From Cryobacterium sp. BB307 (GTDB lineage: Bacteria; Actinomycetota; Actinomycetes; Actinomycetales; Microbacteriaceae): a stretch of DNA of 64,000 bases. A program made the translations under genes and the position numbers. Shown one piece after another: positions 25,038 through 33,481 of this stretch (position 1 is its first letter; each line of letters begins with the position of its first letter). The stretch covers positions 310,001 to 374,000 of the forward strand of contig NZ_JAANZA010000003.1 of NCBI RefSeq assembly GCF_012274275.1. The letters are read 5' to 3'. Under the pieces are notes generated by a model that was not told the DNA's origin, searched no databases, and saw nothing but the letters and a program-made list of their open reading frames with translations.

Positions 25038-25514
25038 CTAAACGTTGAAGCGGAACTCCACACCGTCCCGTTCGGCCCTCTCCTCGGCACGACCGATGAG
25101 CGTGTCAGCGGCGATCCACGTTATTGGGGCCGCGACAGCCATGAAGATGCCTGTCACTCCGAACCAGGACCAGTCCGTCGGTGAGACGAGTGCGCTGACC
25201 AGGCCGACACAGAGCCAGAAAAGCGCCGCGCCCCCGGCCGCGCCGATGCTGCCGACAGCCTTGCGAGAGCCGGCAGATCGCAGAAGCTTGCGATCCCAAA
25301 TCACGAGGGAGAGTGCGCCACCGACCACGCCCGCGAGTGCTGTGACCGCGCCGATCACGCATCCACCAGCGAGCGCGTGGAAGAACGCGCCCCACCCGCC
25401 ATAGGTTCGGTAGGCGGAGTTCCCGGTTAGGTAAATCGCGAGGTAGATCGCGATACCGATTGCGGCACCGGTTGGGACGGCCCATGCAGCCGCCCGCCAG
25501 TACCTCCGCCACAT
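25038..25514 (-). CDS. Membrane protein with a YchF-like C-terminal tail
   Basis: 158 aa with about four membrane segments (residues 8-30, 40-68, 85-107 and 115-135). The last residues, DGVEFRFNV, match the C-terminus of YchF and coincide with repeat copy B. The body is not related to YchF. I suspect the original C-terminus was replaced when DNA inserted at this site. No family recognised. Confidence 0.65.
   Translation of the reverse strand: MWRRYWRAAAWAVPTGAAIGIAIYLAIYLTGNSAYRTYGGWGAFFHALAGGCVIGAVTALAGVVGGALSLVIWDRKLLRSAGSRKAVGSIGAAGGAALFWLCVGLVSALVSPTDWSWFGVTGIFMAVAAPITWIAADTLIGRAEERAERDGVEFRFNV
25042..25058 (-). repeat. ychF 3'-end-like repeat, copy B
   Basis: ACGTTGAAGCGGAACTC, identical to 15906-15922. 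It shares GAAGCGGAACTCCAC (15 bases) with ychF at 27414-27428. Confidence 0.5.
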
Positions 25515-25622
25515 GAACTCAACCTATCGTCTCGCTACTTCTCCTTCTCCACAGATGTGCTTGAGAACGGAGATCGACCAGGTCGCCACTCCGAAGTTGC
25601 GGGTTTGTACTCGACCCCGCGG

Positions 25623-26198
25623 CTATGTCGTGATCGGCGATGTGTGCCAGGCATCGACTGATTCCGGCGGAGCCACGAGTGTGGCGAGTCGTTGGCGTGC
25701 CCGTGAGTAGCGTGTGCGAGCGGTGGATTCGTTCATCCCGAGATGACGAGCAGCTTCGGCGATGCTGAACCCGTCCCAATGAAGCAAGACGACGAGTTCG
25801 CGGGAGCGGGCGTCCAGGGCACCAAGGGCGTCCCGGATCTCTCGCACTTTCATCGCTGACTCCGCGGCGTCATCGGCGGCGTTTCCTCGGGCCGCGATCT
25901 CGCTCATCCGATCACGCAGGGCGCTCGCTAACTCCGTGTGTTTGACACCGTGTCGGTAGTACTCGCGCACAACGTTGCGGGCGATGCCAAAGCACCACAT
26001 CCGCGCCCCCTCATCCGTCGTCGGGACCTTTCCGCCGGCTTCCCACAGCGCCAACAGCACCTTCCCAAGAAGATCCGCGGCGTCCTCGGGATTGCCTGTA
26101 CGTCGCCGCAAGTACCGCAGGACATCGCCCGCGTTGTCTTGCACGACAATTTCGACCCAGTCGCGAAGAGCCGCCGGTAGCTGACGAGGTCGTGTCAT
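25623..26198 (-). CDS. ECF-type RNA polymerase sigma factor
   Basis: 191 aa. Region 2 at about 20-85 (NAGDVLRYLRRRTGNPEDAA, DLLGKVLLALWEAG, MWCFGIARNVVREYYRH) and region 4 at about 125-180 (LGALDARSRELVVLLHWDGF, SIAEAARHLGMNESTARTRY). The ATG overlaps the stop of the upstream anti-sigma-like gene (ATGA at 26195-26198), so the two are translationally coupled. The group and regulon cannot be named from sequence alone. Confidence 0.88.
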   Translation of the reverse strand: MTRPRQLPAALRDWVEIVVQDNAGDVLRYLRRRTGNPEDAADLLGKVLLALWEAGGKVPTTDEGARMWCFGIARNVVREYYRHGVKHTELASALRDRMSEIAARGNAADDAAESAMKVREIRDALGALDARSRELVVLLHWDGFSIAEAARHLGMNESTARTRYSRARQRLATLVAPPESVDAWHTSPITT

Positions 26199-26797
26199 CG
26201 GAGCTGTCCCTTGCAGTCCGAGGCGCCCCCGGCCTCCCGCACTGCCCCATCTATGTCGTCGGGGATCTCCGTCCAAATGAGATGCATTGCTTGCTGGAAC
26301 GAGAACATGTCGCGGATCTGCTGACTGTCTGTCTGGAAGTCGTCGTTCGGGCCCGGAACAAATGGGTTCGCGATTGCTTCGTCGTAGATGCGCTGCCCAA
26401 TTCCAGTCCAGTCGTGGTTCTTCATGAACTGAGCTGCGCGTTCGTCGACTGCCGTCCTTTCCGCCGGATCACCGAAATGGATCCCATATGTGCAGTGGAC
26501 GAAGACGCCGGTGTCGGTTGTGTAGATGATCGGGATCTCGCCATCAAGTTCCACCTCTTGACCGCCAACCCACAATCGGATTGGCATGGCAAGCGCAGCT
26601 GCCCCCGTCAGAGCAATCACCCCTGCAATCGACAGTGGGACGATCACCTTGGGGTTCTTCCACCACCGGATTGGGGCCTTTTGGAAAATCGCGCGCTCGG
26701 CCTCCACGGACATGCGCAAAATAAGCTCTCGCGCTTCGTCGTCCTGTTCCCCACGCGCCGGATCGGCCTCTTCAAGCGACTTGTGCAGCAGGTCCAT
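26195..26797 (-). CDS. Membrane-anchored anti-sigma-like protein
   Basis: 200 aa: a cytosolic N-terminus of about 48 residues (MDLLHKSLEEADPARGEQDD), a single membrane helix (about 50-70, VIVPLSIAGVIALTGAAALA) and an extracytoplasmic domain. The layout and coupling with an ECF sigma gene indicate an anti-sigma or signal-sensing partner; no HxxxCxxC zinc motif is present. GAGGTG precedes the ATG. Unusually the anti-sigma gene comes first in the operon. Confidence 0.65.
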   Translation of the reverse strand: MDLLHKSLEEADPARGEQDDEARELILRMSVEAERAIFQKAPIRWWKNPKVIVPLSIAGVIALTGAAALAMPIRLWVGGQEVELDGEIPIIYTTDTGVFVHCTYGIHFGDPAERTAVDERAAQFMKNHDWTGIGQRIYDEAIANPFVPGPNDDFQTDSQQIRDMFSFQQAMHLIWTEIPDDIDGAVREAGGASDCKGQLR

Positions 26798-26949
26798 TTC
26801 ACACCTCGATTTCTGCTCTTACTCAGAACATGTCGAATCGGGCGGAAGCGTCCCAAAACAGTGAGGGCAACGTTCTGGATCCGTGCGCGAGGCGCACGAA
26901 ACAGATCCTGAGTGGTCGCACATTGGGCCACCACCGTAACGGAACTCCA

Positions 26950-27288
26950 CTACTGCTCGCCGCTGACTTCGAGCGGCCACGGCTCGTACTGTACGTCTGC
27001 GAAGGACGCGACCTCCTTCCGCAGCCGTGCCACGATCCCCCGGCCATCAAGACGCCAACGCTCGCGGCTCTCGTCCGAATCCCACCCCTCGAAAGGCTCG
27101 AAGTGGGACTCCCAAAATGCGTTCCACCGGGCTATGTCCTGAGACAGTTCGTCGGACAGCCCGTACATCTCGGGCGAGGTCGTGTAACCGAAGTCCCGCG
27201 TCGGTGTGGATTCCTCCCAGAGCGGCCAGTCGCGGGAATAGTCCGGGGAGAGACGGATTATCCGACGCTCGAGGGGTGTGCCGACCAT
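26950..27288 (-). CDS. Hypothetical protein, possibly immunity-like
   Basis: 112 aa, soluble, rich in Trp and acidic residues (RDWPLWEESTPTRDFGYTTS, DIARWNAFWESHFEPFEGWD). Similar short proteins with a W-rich start and an FEPFEGWD-like stretch are common in actinobacteria, sometimes near toxin genes; I cannot name the family, and no toxin gene is adjacent. ATG at 27288. Confidence 0.6.
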   Translation of the reverse strand: MVGTPLERRIIRLSPDYSRDWPLWEESTPTRDFGYTTSPEMYGLSDELSQDIARWNAFWESHFEPFEGWDSDESRERWRLDGRGIVARLRKEVASFADVQYEPWPLEVSGEQ

Positions 27289-27401
27289 GCTGACCGACGC
27301 TAGCCGCGGCGAATCACTTCTGTCTAGGAAAAGAACTCGTGCCCAAAATAAGTGGCGTCGCCCCGTCGCCAGGCTGCCGGGCGTCCTATTGTGCTAATCC
27401 G

Positions 27402-28478
27402 TCATGCACGTGAGAAGCGGAACTCCACCACGTCGCCGTCCTGCATGATGTAGTCCTTGCCCTCCATACGGGCCTTGCCCTTCGCGCGCGCCTCGGCGAC
27501 CGAGCCGGTCTCGACCAGGTCACCGAACGAGATCACCTCGGCCTTGATGAAGCCCTTCTCGAAGTCTGTGTGGATCACGCCGGCCGCCTGCGGCGCCTTC
27601 CAGCCCTTGCCGATCGTCCACGCGCGAGCCTCCTTCGGCCCGGCGGTCAGGTAGGTCTGCAGCCCGAGAGTGTCGAAGCCGATGCGCGCAAGCTGGTCCA
27701 GCCCGCTCTCGCTCTGCCCGGTGCTCTCCAGGAGCTCCTTGGCATCATCCGCATCCAGGTCGATGAGCTCGCTCTCGAGCTTCGCATCCAGGAACACGGC
27801 CTTCACCGGCGCGACCAGGTCGGCGAGTTCCTTCTTCTTGTTTTCGTCCATCAGCACGTCCTCGTCGACGTTGAAGACGAAGATGAACGGCTTGGCGGTG
27901 AGCAGGCCGAGTTCGCGGATCGGCTCGATGTCCAGCCCGGATGCCGACAGCAACGTCCCCGCGTTGAGCACCTCGGCCGCCTTCTGCGCGGTCTCCAGCA
28001 CGACCGGCTCGACCTTCTTGCCGCGCACATCCTTCTCGTACCGCGCGATCGCCTTCTCGAGGGTCTGCAGGTCGGCGAGGATCAGCTCGGTGTTGATCGT
28101 CTCCATGTCGCTGGCCGGGTCGACCTCGCCGTCGACGTGAACCACATCCGAATCGCTGAATCCGCGGATGACCTGCGCGATCGCATCCGCCTCCCGGATG
28201 TTCGCAAGGAACTTGTTGCCGAGCCCCTCCCCCTCGCTGGCGCCCTTCACGATGCCGGCGATGTCGACGAAGGAGACCGGGGCCGGCAGGATGCGCTCGG
28301 AGCCGAAGATTCCGGCGAGCGTGTCCAGACGCGGGTCGGGCAGGTTGACCACGCCGATGTTCGGCTCGATCGTCGCGAACGGGTAGTTCGCGGCGAGCAC
28401 CGTGTTCTTCGTCAGTGCATTGAACAGGGTTGACTTGCCGACGTTCGGGAGACCGACGATCGCGATAGTGAGAGCCAC
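27402..28478 (-). CDS. ychF: Redox-regulated ATPase YchF (Obg-family)
   Basis: 358 aa. P-loop GLPNVGKST at residues 9-17, FATIEPNIGVV switch region, DIAGIVKGASEGEGLGNKFL (G3), a coiled-coil insertion and a C-terminal TGS domain ending DYIMQDGDVVEFRFSRA. YchF binds ribosomes and hydrolyses ATP in preference to GTP. Start is GTG at 28478, matching the family N-terminus MALTIAIVGLPNVG; TTG 28487 is less likely. The last residues (SRA in place of the FNV encoded at 15.9 and 25.0 kb) may have been supplied by an insertion. Confidence 0.96.
   Translation of the reverse strand: MALTIAIVGLPNVGKSTLFNALTKNTVLAANYPFATIEPNIGVVNLPDPRLDTLAGIFGSERILPAPVSFVDIAGIVKGASEGEGLGNKFLANIREADAIAQVIRGFSDSDVVHVDGEVDPASDMETINTELILADLQTLEKAIARYEKDVRGKKVEPVVLETAQKAAEVLNAGTLLSASGLDIEPIRELGLLTAKPFIFVFNVDEDVLMDENKKKELADLVAPVKAVFLDAKLESELIDLDADDAKELLESTGQSESGLDQLARIGFDTLGLQTYLTAGPKEARAWTIGKGWKAPQAAGVIHTDFEKGFIKAEVISFGDLVETGSVAEARAKGKARMEGKDYIMQDGDVVEFRFSRA
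27414..27425 (-). repeat. ychF 3'-end repeat, copy C (within ychF)
   Basis: GAAGCGGAACTC at the end of ychF, shared with copies A (15906) and B (25042). Confidence 0.5.
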
Positions 28479-28505
28479 GGGGGTCAATCGTACCGGTGCG
28501 GCGGG

Positions 28506-29310
28506 TCAGGGCTTTGCGAACGGGTCCTCAATGAACAGGTGGTCGCCCAGCAGGAACCATCCCGGGCGACTGATGTCCGGCGGAAAACCTGCCGGCGAGA
28601 ACTCGAAGTTCGGTTCGCCCTGGCCGCCCTCGTAGCCGAGGATCCCGCCCCCGCACATCGACGAGATTTCCTGGCCGTCCACGTAGGCCAGGATCACGCA
28701 GAATTGCGCAGCCGAATGCGACGAGCGCGCGGCGAAGAAGCGGTATCCCATGAACTCGCCAAGCATGCGCGTCGATTCGGGCACCACATGGTCCAGTGAA
28801 GGTGAGTCGTCGGCGAGAAGATCCCAAACCCCCTGCTCCCTATCGAAGATCGCGGGCTGCGGCATTCCCAGGCGGTACTTCGGTCTGCTCACCTGGAAGT
28901 GGGGGTTCAGCTGCAACCAGCCCAGGCCGTTCGAAGCTGCCTGCGGCTCCACTGTGAACACGAAACCAGGACCCTGCTGCATCTCGGCGGCGACGGTATC
29001 GCTCCCACAGGCGAACGTCGTGAGTGCACCGGTTACGTCAGTCACGGCGACGCAGTACGGCTGGTCCAACGGCATGCTTTGCAGCACAAGGTAGTAGCTA
29101 GCGGTAGCCCTCAACCTCGCCCAGCATGCGCGATGTGCCCTGAAGCAGGCTCACCCAGGTAACAAGCGCATGAGGCAATCGGTCAACGGTGCGCTGCTCA
29201 CCGCTGAAGAGGTCGAACACCGGCGGGCGTTCCATTGGCGCCACGCAGCCGGTCACCAGCAGCGCACCCACCGCAATGGTGACCGTCGCCAGCAGCCTGC
29301 GAGCGCGCAT
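28506..29310 (-). pseudogene. Frameshifted lipoprotein with duplicated domain
   Basis: Starts at 29310 with lipoprotein signal MRARRLLATVTIAVGALLVT followed by GC (lipid cysteine at 22), runs to LLQGTSRMLGEVEGYR and hits TAG at 29098. One base out of frame it continues as YYLVLQSMPLDQPYCVAVTD to a normal end at 28506. The two halves contain homologous units: TSRMLGEVEGYR.YYLVLQ..and ESTRMLGEFMGYRFFAARSS followed by QFCVILAYVDGQ. So an ancestral duplication plus one frameshift; a sequencing error is possible. Downstream of the divergent ychF block, function unknown. Confidence 0.75.
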
Positions 29311-29333
29311 CCGGACCCCCCTCGACCCCGACG

Positions 29334-30071
29334 CTACAGGCGAACGGCTCGGTAAGCGTGCGTCACATACGGCAGGTCGATGGTGCCGCTGTCGGCCAGC
29401 TCGGGCAGGGCGTCGGTCAGTTCGCGCAGCTCGCGGTCGATGCGCTCTTGGTTTGCGGCGTCCGCCCCGATGTAGAAGCTGCGCGAGCGGGCTAGATCCA
29501 GGATGCCGTCGGCCGAGAACGGCTTGGCCCAGTGGAATGTCTTCTCCTCGAGCACGCCGAACGGTTCGTGCACGATGGTGTCGCCGTTCGTGATCATGCG
29601 CTCCGCGACGCTCACGTGGCAGATCTCGCCGAACCGCCGGACCCATTCGACGCTCTCGTCGCGCACGTTCCAGATGAGTCCGAGCCGACCGCCGGGTCGC
29701 ACCACTCTGCCCACCTCGGCCGAGGCGGCCACCGGTTCCACCCAGTGCCACGCCTGCGCGAACAGGGCCGTGTCGACGCTCGCATCCGGCAACGGCAGTC
29801 GCTCGGCCGAGCCGACGAAGGTGGGGACCCCGGGCACCGCGTCGTGCAGGCTGCGCAGCATCTCGGCATCCGGGTCCACCGCGACCACCTCGCGACCGTC
29901 TGCCACCAGCTGGCGGGTGAGCTTGCCGGTGCCGGCGCCGATGTCGGCAACCCGCTTGGGTGAATCGTCGAGCAGCCAGGCGACCGCCTCCTCCGGGTAA
30001 CCCGGGCGGGCGCGCTCGTAGCTGCCGGATGCCCGGCCGAAGGATTGAGACAACGGTTGCTGTTTCGTCAC
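29334..30071 (-). CDS. Class I SAM-dependent methyltransferase
   Basis: 245 aa, UbiE/Methyltransf_11-like: SFGRASGSYERARPGYPEEA at the start, motif I VADIGAGTGKL (41-51), VVAVDPDAEML, FVGSAERLPLPDASVDTALF and VGRVVRPGGRLGLIWNVRDE. Substrate unknown. GTG at 30071 gives the family-typical N-terminus. Divergent from the exonuclease gene with about 100 bases between. Confidence 0.88.
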   Translation of the reverse strand: MTKQQPLSQSFGRASGSYERARPGYPEEAVAWLLDDSPKRVADIGAGTGKLTRQLVADGREVVAVDPDAEMLRSLHDAVPGVPTFVGSAERLPLPDASVDTALFAQAWHWVEPVAASAEVGRVVRPGGRLGLIWNVRDESVEWVRRFGEICHVSVAERMITNGDTIVHEPFGVLEEKTFHWAKPFSADGILDLARSRSFYIGADAANQERIDRELRELTDALPELADSGTIDLPYVTHAYRAVRL

Positions 30072-30171
30072 GACACCATCGTTGCGTATCGGGGCGCCGT
30101 TCCGCCGCCGATCCGCAGGTGAGCGGGGCGTCGCTTCCTGTGGCGTCCGAGGCCCGTGAGACGATGCGCCC

Positions 30172-30789
30172 ATGGCACTGAACTTCACCGCAATCGACTT
30201 CGAAACCGCTAACGGGAGCCCGGCATCCGCCTGTTCGGTCGGTTTGGTGAAGGTGCGCGACGGCAAGGTGGTCGACAAGACCGGCTGGTTCATCAAGCCT
30301 CCGCTGGGTGTCGACCACTTCAACGAGTGGAACGTGCGCATCCACGGCATCACGCCGACGGATGTCGCGGACGCGCCGCTGTGGGAGCTGCAACTCCCCG
30401 ACCTGATCGCCTTCGCCGACGGAGATCCGCTGGTCGCCCACAACGCCGGCTTCGACATGGGCGTCATCAAGTCGGCGTGTGCGGCGAGCCTGATCGCCTG
30501 CCCGGACTTCGAGTACCTGTGCAGCCTGCAGGTGGCGCGCCGTACCTACAACCTTGACTCGTACCGACTGCCGGTCGCGGCGATGGCTGCCGGATTCGAG
30601 GACTTCGACCACCACAACGCGCTCGCCGACGCCGAAGCGTGCGCGGCCATCGTGGTGCACGCGGCGAAGCGGCACGACGCGCTCGACGTCGCGCACCTCG
30701 CGCAGATCGCCGGGGTGCGGATGGGCGCGATCGGCGTCGGCGCCCTCACCGCGGCCGCCGAGCGCACCGGGAGCATGGCGCTCAGCTGA
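30172..30789 (+). CDS. DEDDh 3'-5' exonuclease (DnaQ-like)
   Basis: 205 aa. Exo I FTAIDFETANG (D9, E11), Exo II AHNAGFDMGV (D95), Exo III HNALADAEA (H148, D153): a complete DEDDh set. The family includes proofreading subunits and oligoribonuclease-type repair nucleases; this stand-alone short form is probably a DNA-repair or RNA-trimming enzyme. Monocistronic and convergent with mmsA; a 17-bp inverted repeat separates them. Confidence 0.9.
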   Translation: MALNFTAIDFETANGSPASACSVGLVKVRDGKVVDKTGWFIKPPLGVDHFNEWNVRIHGITPTDVADAPLWELQLPDLIAFADGDPLVAHNAGFDMGVIKSACAASLIACPDFEYLCSLQVARRTYNLDSYRLPVAAMAAGFEDFDHHNALADAEACAAIVVHAAKRHDALDVAHLAQIAGVRMGAIGVGALTAAAERTGSMALS

Positions 30790-30800
30790 GGCCTTGGGCC

Positions 30801-30889
30801 TTAACCCGTCTCAAGGAATTTTGGCTTCAAGCGCCCTGTTTGGGGCATCCGGATGCTCCGGTGACCGAAGTCTCCTTGAGACGGGTTAA
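30801..30889. repeat. 89-bp element with perfect 17-bp inverted ends
   Basis: Arms TTAACCCGTCTCAAGGA (30801-30817) and the exact reverse complement (30873-30889) enclose 55 bases that include the palindrome GCATCCGGATGC (30845-30856). It sits between convergent exonuclease and mmsA genes. The loop is too long for a standard intrinsic terminator; it could be a bidirectional terminator or a small non-autonomous element. Confidence 0.8.
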
Positions 30890-30895
30890 GCGTGC

Positions 30896-32386
30896 CTAGT
30901 TGTGCTCCGGGAAGCCCAGGTTGATGCCACCGTGCGACGGGTCGAGCCAGCGGCGGGTCACTGCCTTCTCCTGCGTGAAGAAGCGCACCCCATCCGGGCC
31001 GTATGCCTTGGTGTCGCCGAAGAACGACGCTTTCCAGCCGCCGAACGAGTGGTACGCGACCGGGACCGGGATCGGCACGTTGATGCCGACCATGCCTACC
31101 GACACCTCGCGCTGGAAGCGCCGTGCGGCACCACCGTCGTTGGTGAAGATCGCGGTGCCGTTGCCGTACGGGCTCGAGTTGATGAGCTCGACACCCTCCT
31201 CGAAGCTGCCGACACGCAGCACCGACAGCACCGGGCCGAAGATCTCGTCCTGGTAGATCTTCGATGTCGCCGGCACCTTGTCGATCAGGGTCGGACCGAG
31301 CCAGAACCCGTCCGGCTCGCCGTCGACCTCGGGGTCGCGGCCATCGACGACCAGCTCGGCGCCGTCACCGTTCACCGAGTCGATGTAGCTCTTGACCTTG
31401 TCCCGGTGCTCGCGCGTGATGAGCGGGCCCATGTCGGTGCCGCGCATCCCGTCGCCGGTCCTCAGCCCCTTCATCCGCTCGCCGATCTTTGCGATGAGCT
31501 CGTCCGCGATGGTGTCCACCGCGATCAGCGCACTGATCGCCATGCAGCGCTCGCCCGCCGAGCCGAAGCCCGCGTTGACGGCGGCGTCCGCGGCCAGGTC
31601 GAGGTCGGCATCCGGAAGCACCAGCATGTGGTTCTTCGCGCCGCCGAGAGCCTGCACGCGCTTGCCGTGCTTGGCCGCGGTCTCGTAGATGTACTTCGCG
31701 ATCGGAGTGGAGCCGACGAACGAGATCGCCTTGACGTCCGGATGCTCGAGGATCGCATCCACCGCGACCTTGTCGCCATGCACGACGTTGAGCACGCCCT
31801 CCGGCAGACCGGCCTCGGTGAAGAGACGGGCGAGCCAGTCGGATGCGCTCGGGTCCTTCTCGCTCGGCTTCAGCACCACGGTGTTGCCCGCCGCGATCGC
31901 GAGCGGGAAGTACCACAGCGGCACCATCGCCGGGAAGTTGAACGGGCTGATGATGCCGACCACGCCGAGCGGTTCGCGCGTCGTGTAGACGTCGACACCG
32001 GTGGAGACGTTCTCGCTGTACTCGCCCTTGAGGAGATGAGGGATGCCGACCGCGAATTCGACGACCTCTAGGCCGCGCGAGATCTCGCCGTGCGCATCCG
32101 AAAGCACCTTGCCGTGCTCGGAGGTCAGGATCTGCGCGAGCTCGTCGCGGCGGGCGTTGAGCAGCTCGCGGTAGTTGAAGAGGATCGCCTGGCGCTTCGC
32201 GAGCGAGGTCTCTGCCCACGCTGGGAAAGCGGCCTGAGCGGAGGCGACGGCATCGCTGACATCGCCAGCGGTGGCCATCCGCACCTCCTTGGACGTGGTG
32301 CCGAGCGCCGGGTTGAACACCGGCGCGGTGCGGGTGGATTCGCCCTCGAACGGGCGACCGGAAACCCAGTGGTTGAGGATGGTCAT
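30896..32386 (-). CDS. mmsA: CoA-acylating methylmalonate-semialdehyde dehydrogenase
   Basis: 496 aa aldehyde dehydrogenase. GFGSAGERCMAISA carries catalytic C281; at the position of the usual general-base Glu the sequence is ALGGAKNHMLV, the Asn-containing version typical of MMSDH. FNPALGT, ISPFNFPAMVPLWYFPLAIA and RFFTQEKAVTRRW are also family signatures. It converts methylmalonate or malonate semialdehyde with CoA and NAD to propionyl- or acetyl-CoA in valine, pyrimidine or inositol breakdown. ATG at 32386 gives the family start MTILNHWVSG. A LysR gene lies 108 bases upstream on the same strand. Confidence 0.92.
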   Translation of the reverse strand: MTILNHWVSGRPFEGESTRTAPVFNPALGTTSKEVRMATAGDVSDAVASAQAAFPAWAETSLAKRQAILFNYRELLNARRDELAQILTSEHGKVLSDAHGEISRGLEVVEFAVGIPHLLKGEYSENVSTGVDVYTTREPLGVVGIISPFNFPAMVPLWYFPLAIAAGNTVVLKPSEKDPSASDWLARLFTEAGLPEGVLNVVHGDKVAVDAILEHPDVKAISFVGSTPIAKYIYETAAKHGKRVQALGGAKNHMLVLPDADLDLAADAAVNAGFGSAGERCMAISALIAVDTIADELIAKIGERMKGLRTGDGMRGTDMGPLITREHRDKVKSYIDSVNGDGAELVVDGRDPEVDGEPDGFWLGPTLIDKVPATSKIYQDEIFGPVLSVLRVGSFEEGVELINSSPYGNGTAIFTNDGGAARRFQREVSVGMVGINVPIPVPVAYHSFGGWKASFFGDTKAYGPDGVRFFTQEKAVTRRWLDPSHGGINLGFPEHN

Positions 32387-32494
32387 CACTAACCGTGCTT
32401 TCTCGTCATTGAAGTGCCTTGCACCCAGTCTGCTCGGCCGCGAGTCTGCATTCAAGGAGAGAAGGCGCACTGTGCGTGTGCGTTTGTGCACGCC

Positions 32495-33409
32495 TCAGCG
32501 CACGGGCGGCACCAACTCGTGGCTGCGCTCCCGCACTTCGCGGTGCAACGCCTCACGCACGATCGCGACTGGCTCGAGCATGAGGTTGTCGCGGCGGCCG
32601 GCCAGTGAGTACTGCAGCCGGATGTCGACCTCACGCGGCAGCACAGGCACCAGCGCCGCATCCGGTTCGGCCATGAACGCGTGCAGCAGGCCGATCCCGG
32701 CGCCGCGACGGGTCGCCTCGAGCTGGGCGAACACGTTCGTCGACCCGAATCCGACGTGGCCGCCGAGCACCGGCACCAGGTCGAGGTCGCGCACCGTCAG
32801 CAGCGCGTCGACGTAGTAGACAAGCGGATGCGCGTGCAGGTCGGCGAGCGAGCGGATCGGCGGATGCGCGTCCAGGTAGGACTGCGACGCATAGAGGCGC
32901 AGCGCGTACTCGGCGAGCGGCTCGAGCGGCAGGTGCACGCTGGAGGCGCCGCCGATGGTGACCGCCAGATCGAAGCCCGAGCTGCGCAGGCTGAGCGGAC
33001 GGGTCGAGGTGACGAGCTCGATCGTGATGCCCGGATGCTCATCCCGCACCCTCGTCAGGGCGGGTGCCGCGATCGCCGCACCGAACGCATCCGGAGCGAC
33101 CACACGCACCGTGCCAAGCGCCCGGCCGGCGCCGCCCGACGCGGCGGCCAGCACCTGCTCGACGATCTGCTCGATGCCTGCCGCGCGGGACGTGATCTCG
33201 CGGCCGATGGCGGTGAGCTCCCATCCGTCGGCGCCGCGGTCGAGCAAGCGAGTGCCGAGGGACTGCTCGAGGCGGCTGATGCGCCGCCGCACCGTGGTGT
33301 GGTCGACGCCGAGGAGCGAGCCGGCCGTCACCAGCCGGCCGGTGCGCGCGACGGCCAGCAGGAACCGGATGTCATCGACGCTCACCTCGCTGGGTGTGCC
33401 ACGGGTCAT
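32495..33409 (-). CDS. LysR-family transcriptional regulator
   Basis: 304 aa: N-terminal winged helix (VDDIRFLLAVARTGRLVTAG, DHTTVRRRISRLEQSLGTRL) and a periplasmic-binding-protein-like effector domain (about 95-300). It precedes mmsA in the same direction, so it may control it as read-through or from the intergenic region. Effector unknown. Confidence 0.9.
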   Translation of the reverse strand: MTRGTPSEVSVDDIRFLLAVARTGRLVTAGSLLGVDHTTVRRRISRLEQSLGTRLLDRGADGWELTAIGREITSRAAGIEQIVEQVLAAASGGAGRALGTVRVVAPDAFGAAIAAPALTRVRDEHPGITIELVTSTRPLSLRSSGFDLAVTIGGASSVHLPLEPLAEYALRLYASQSYLDAHPPIRSLADLHAHPLVYYVDALLTVRDLDLVPVLGGHVGFGSTNVFAQLEATRRGAGIGLLHAFMAEPDAALVPVLPREVDIRLQYSLAGRRDNLMLEPVAIVREALHREVRERSHELVPPVR

Positions 33410-33481
33410 GAGCCAACTTTAGGACGCCGCACGCCGACGGATGTGACCGCCGATGTCCGAGGCCGCTGAGACACTGGGTCC

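Noticed and set aside
27570..28433. 287-residue open frame antisense to ychF
   Set aside because: Shadow of ychF, Arg/Leu-rich, no ribosome-binding site.
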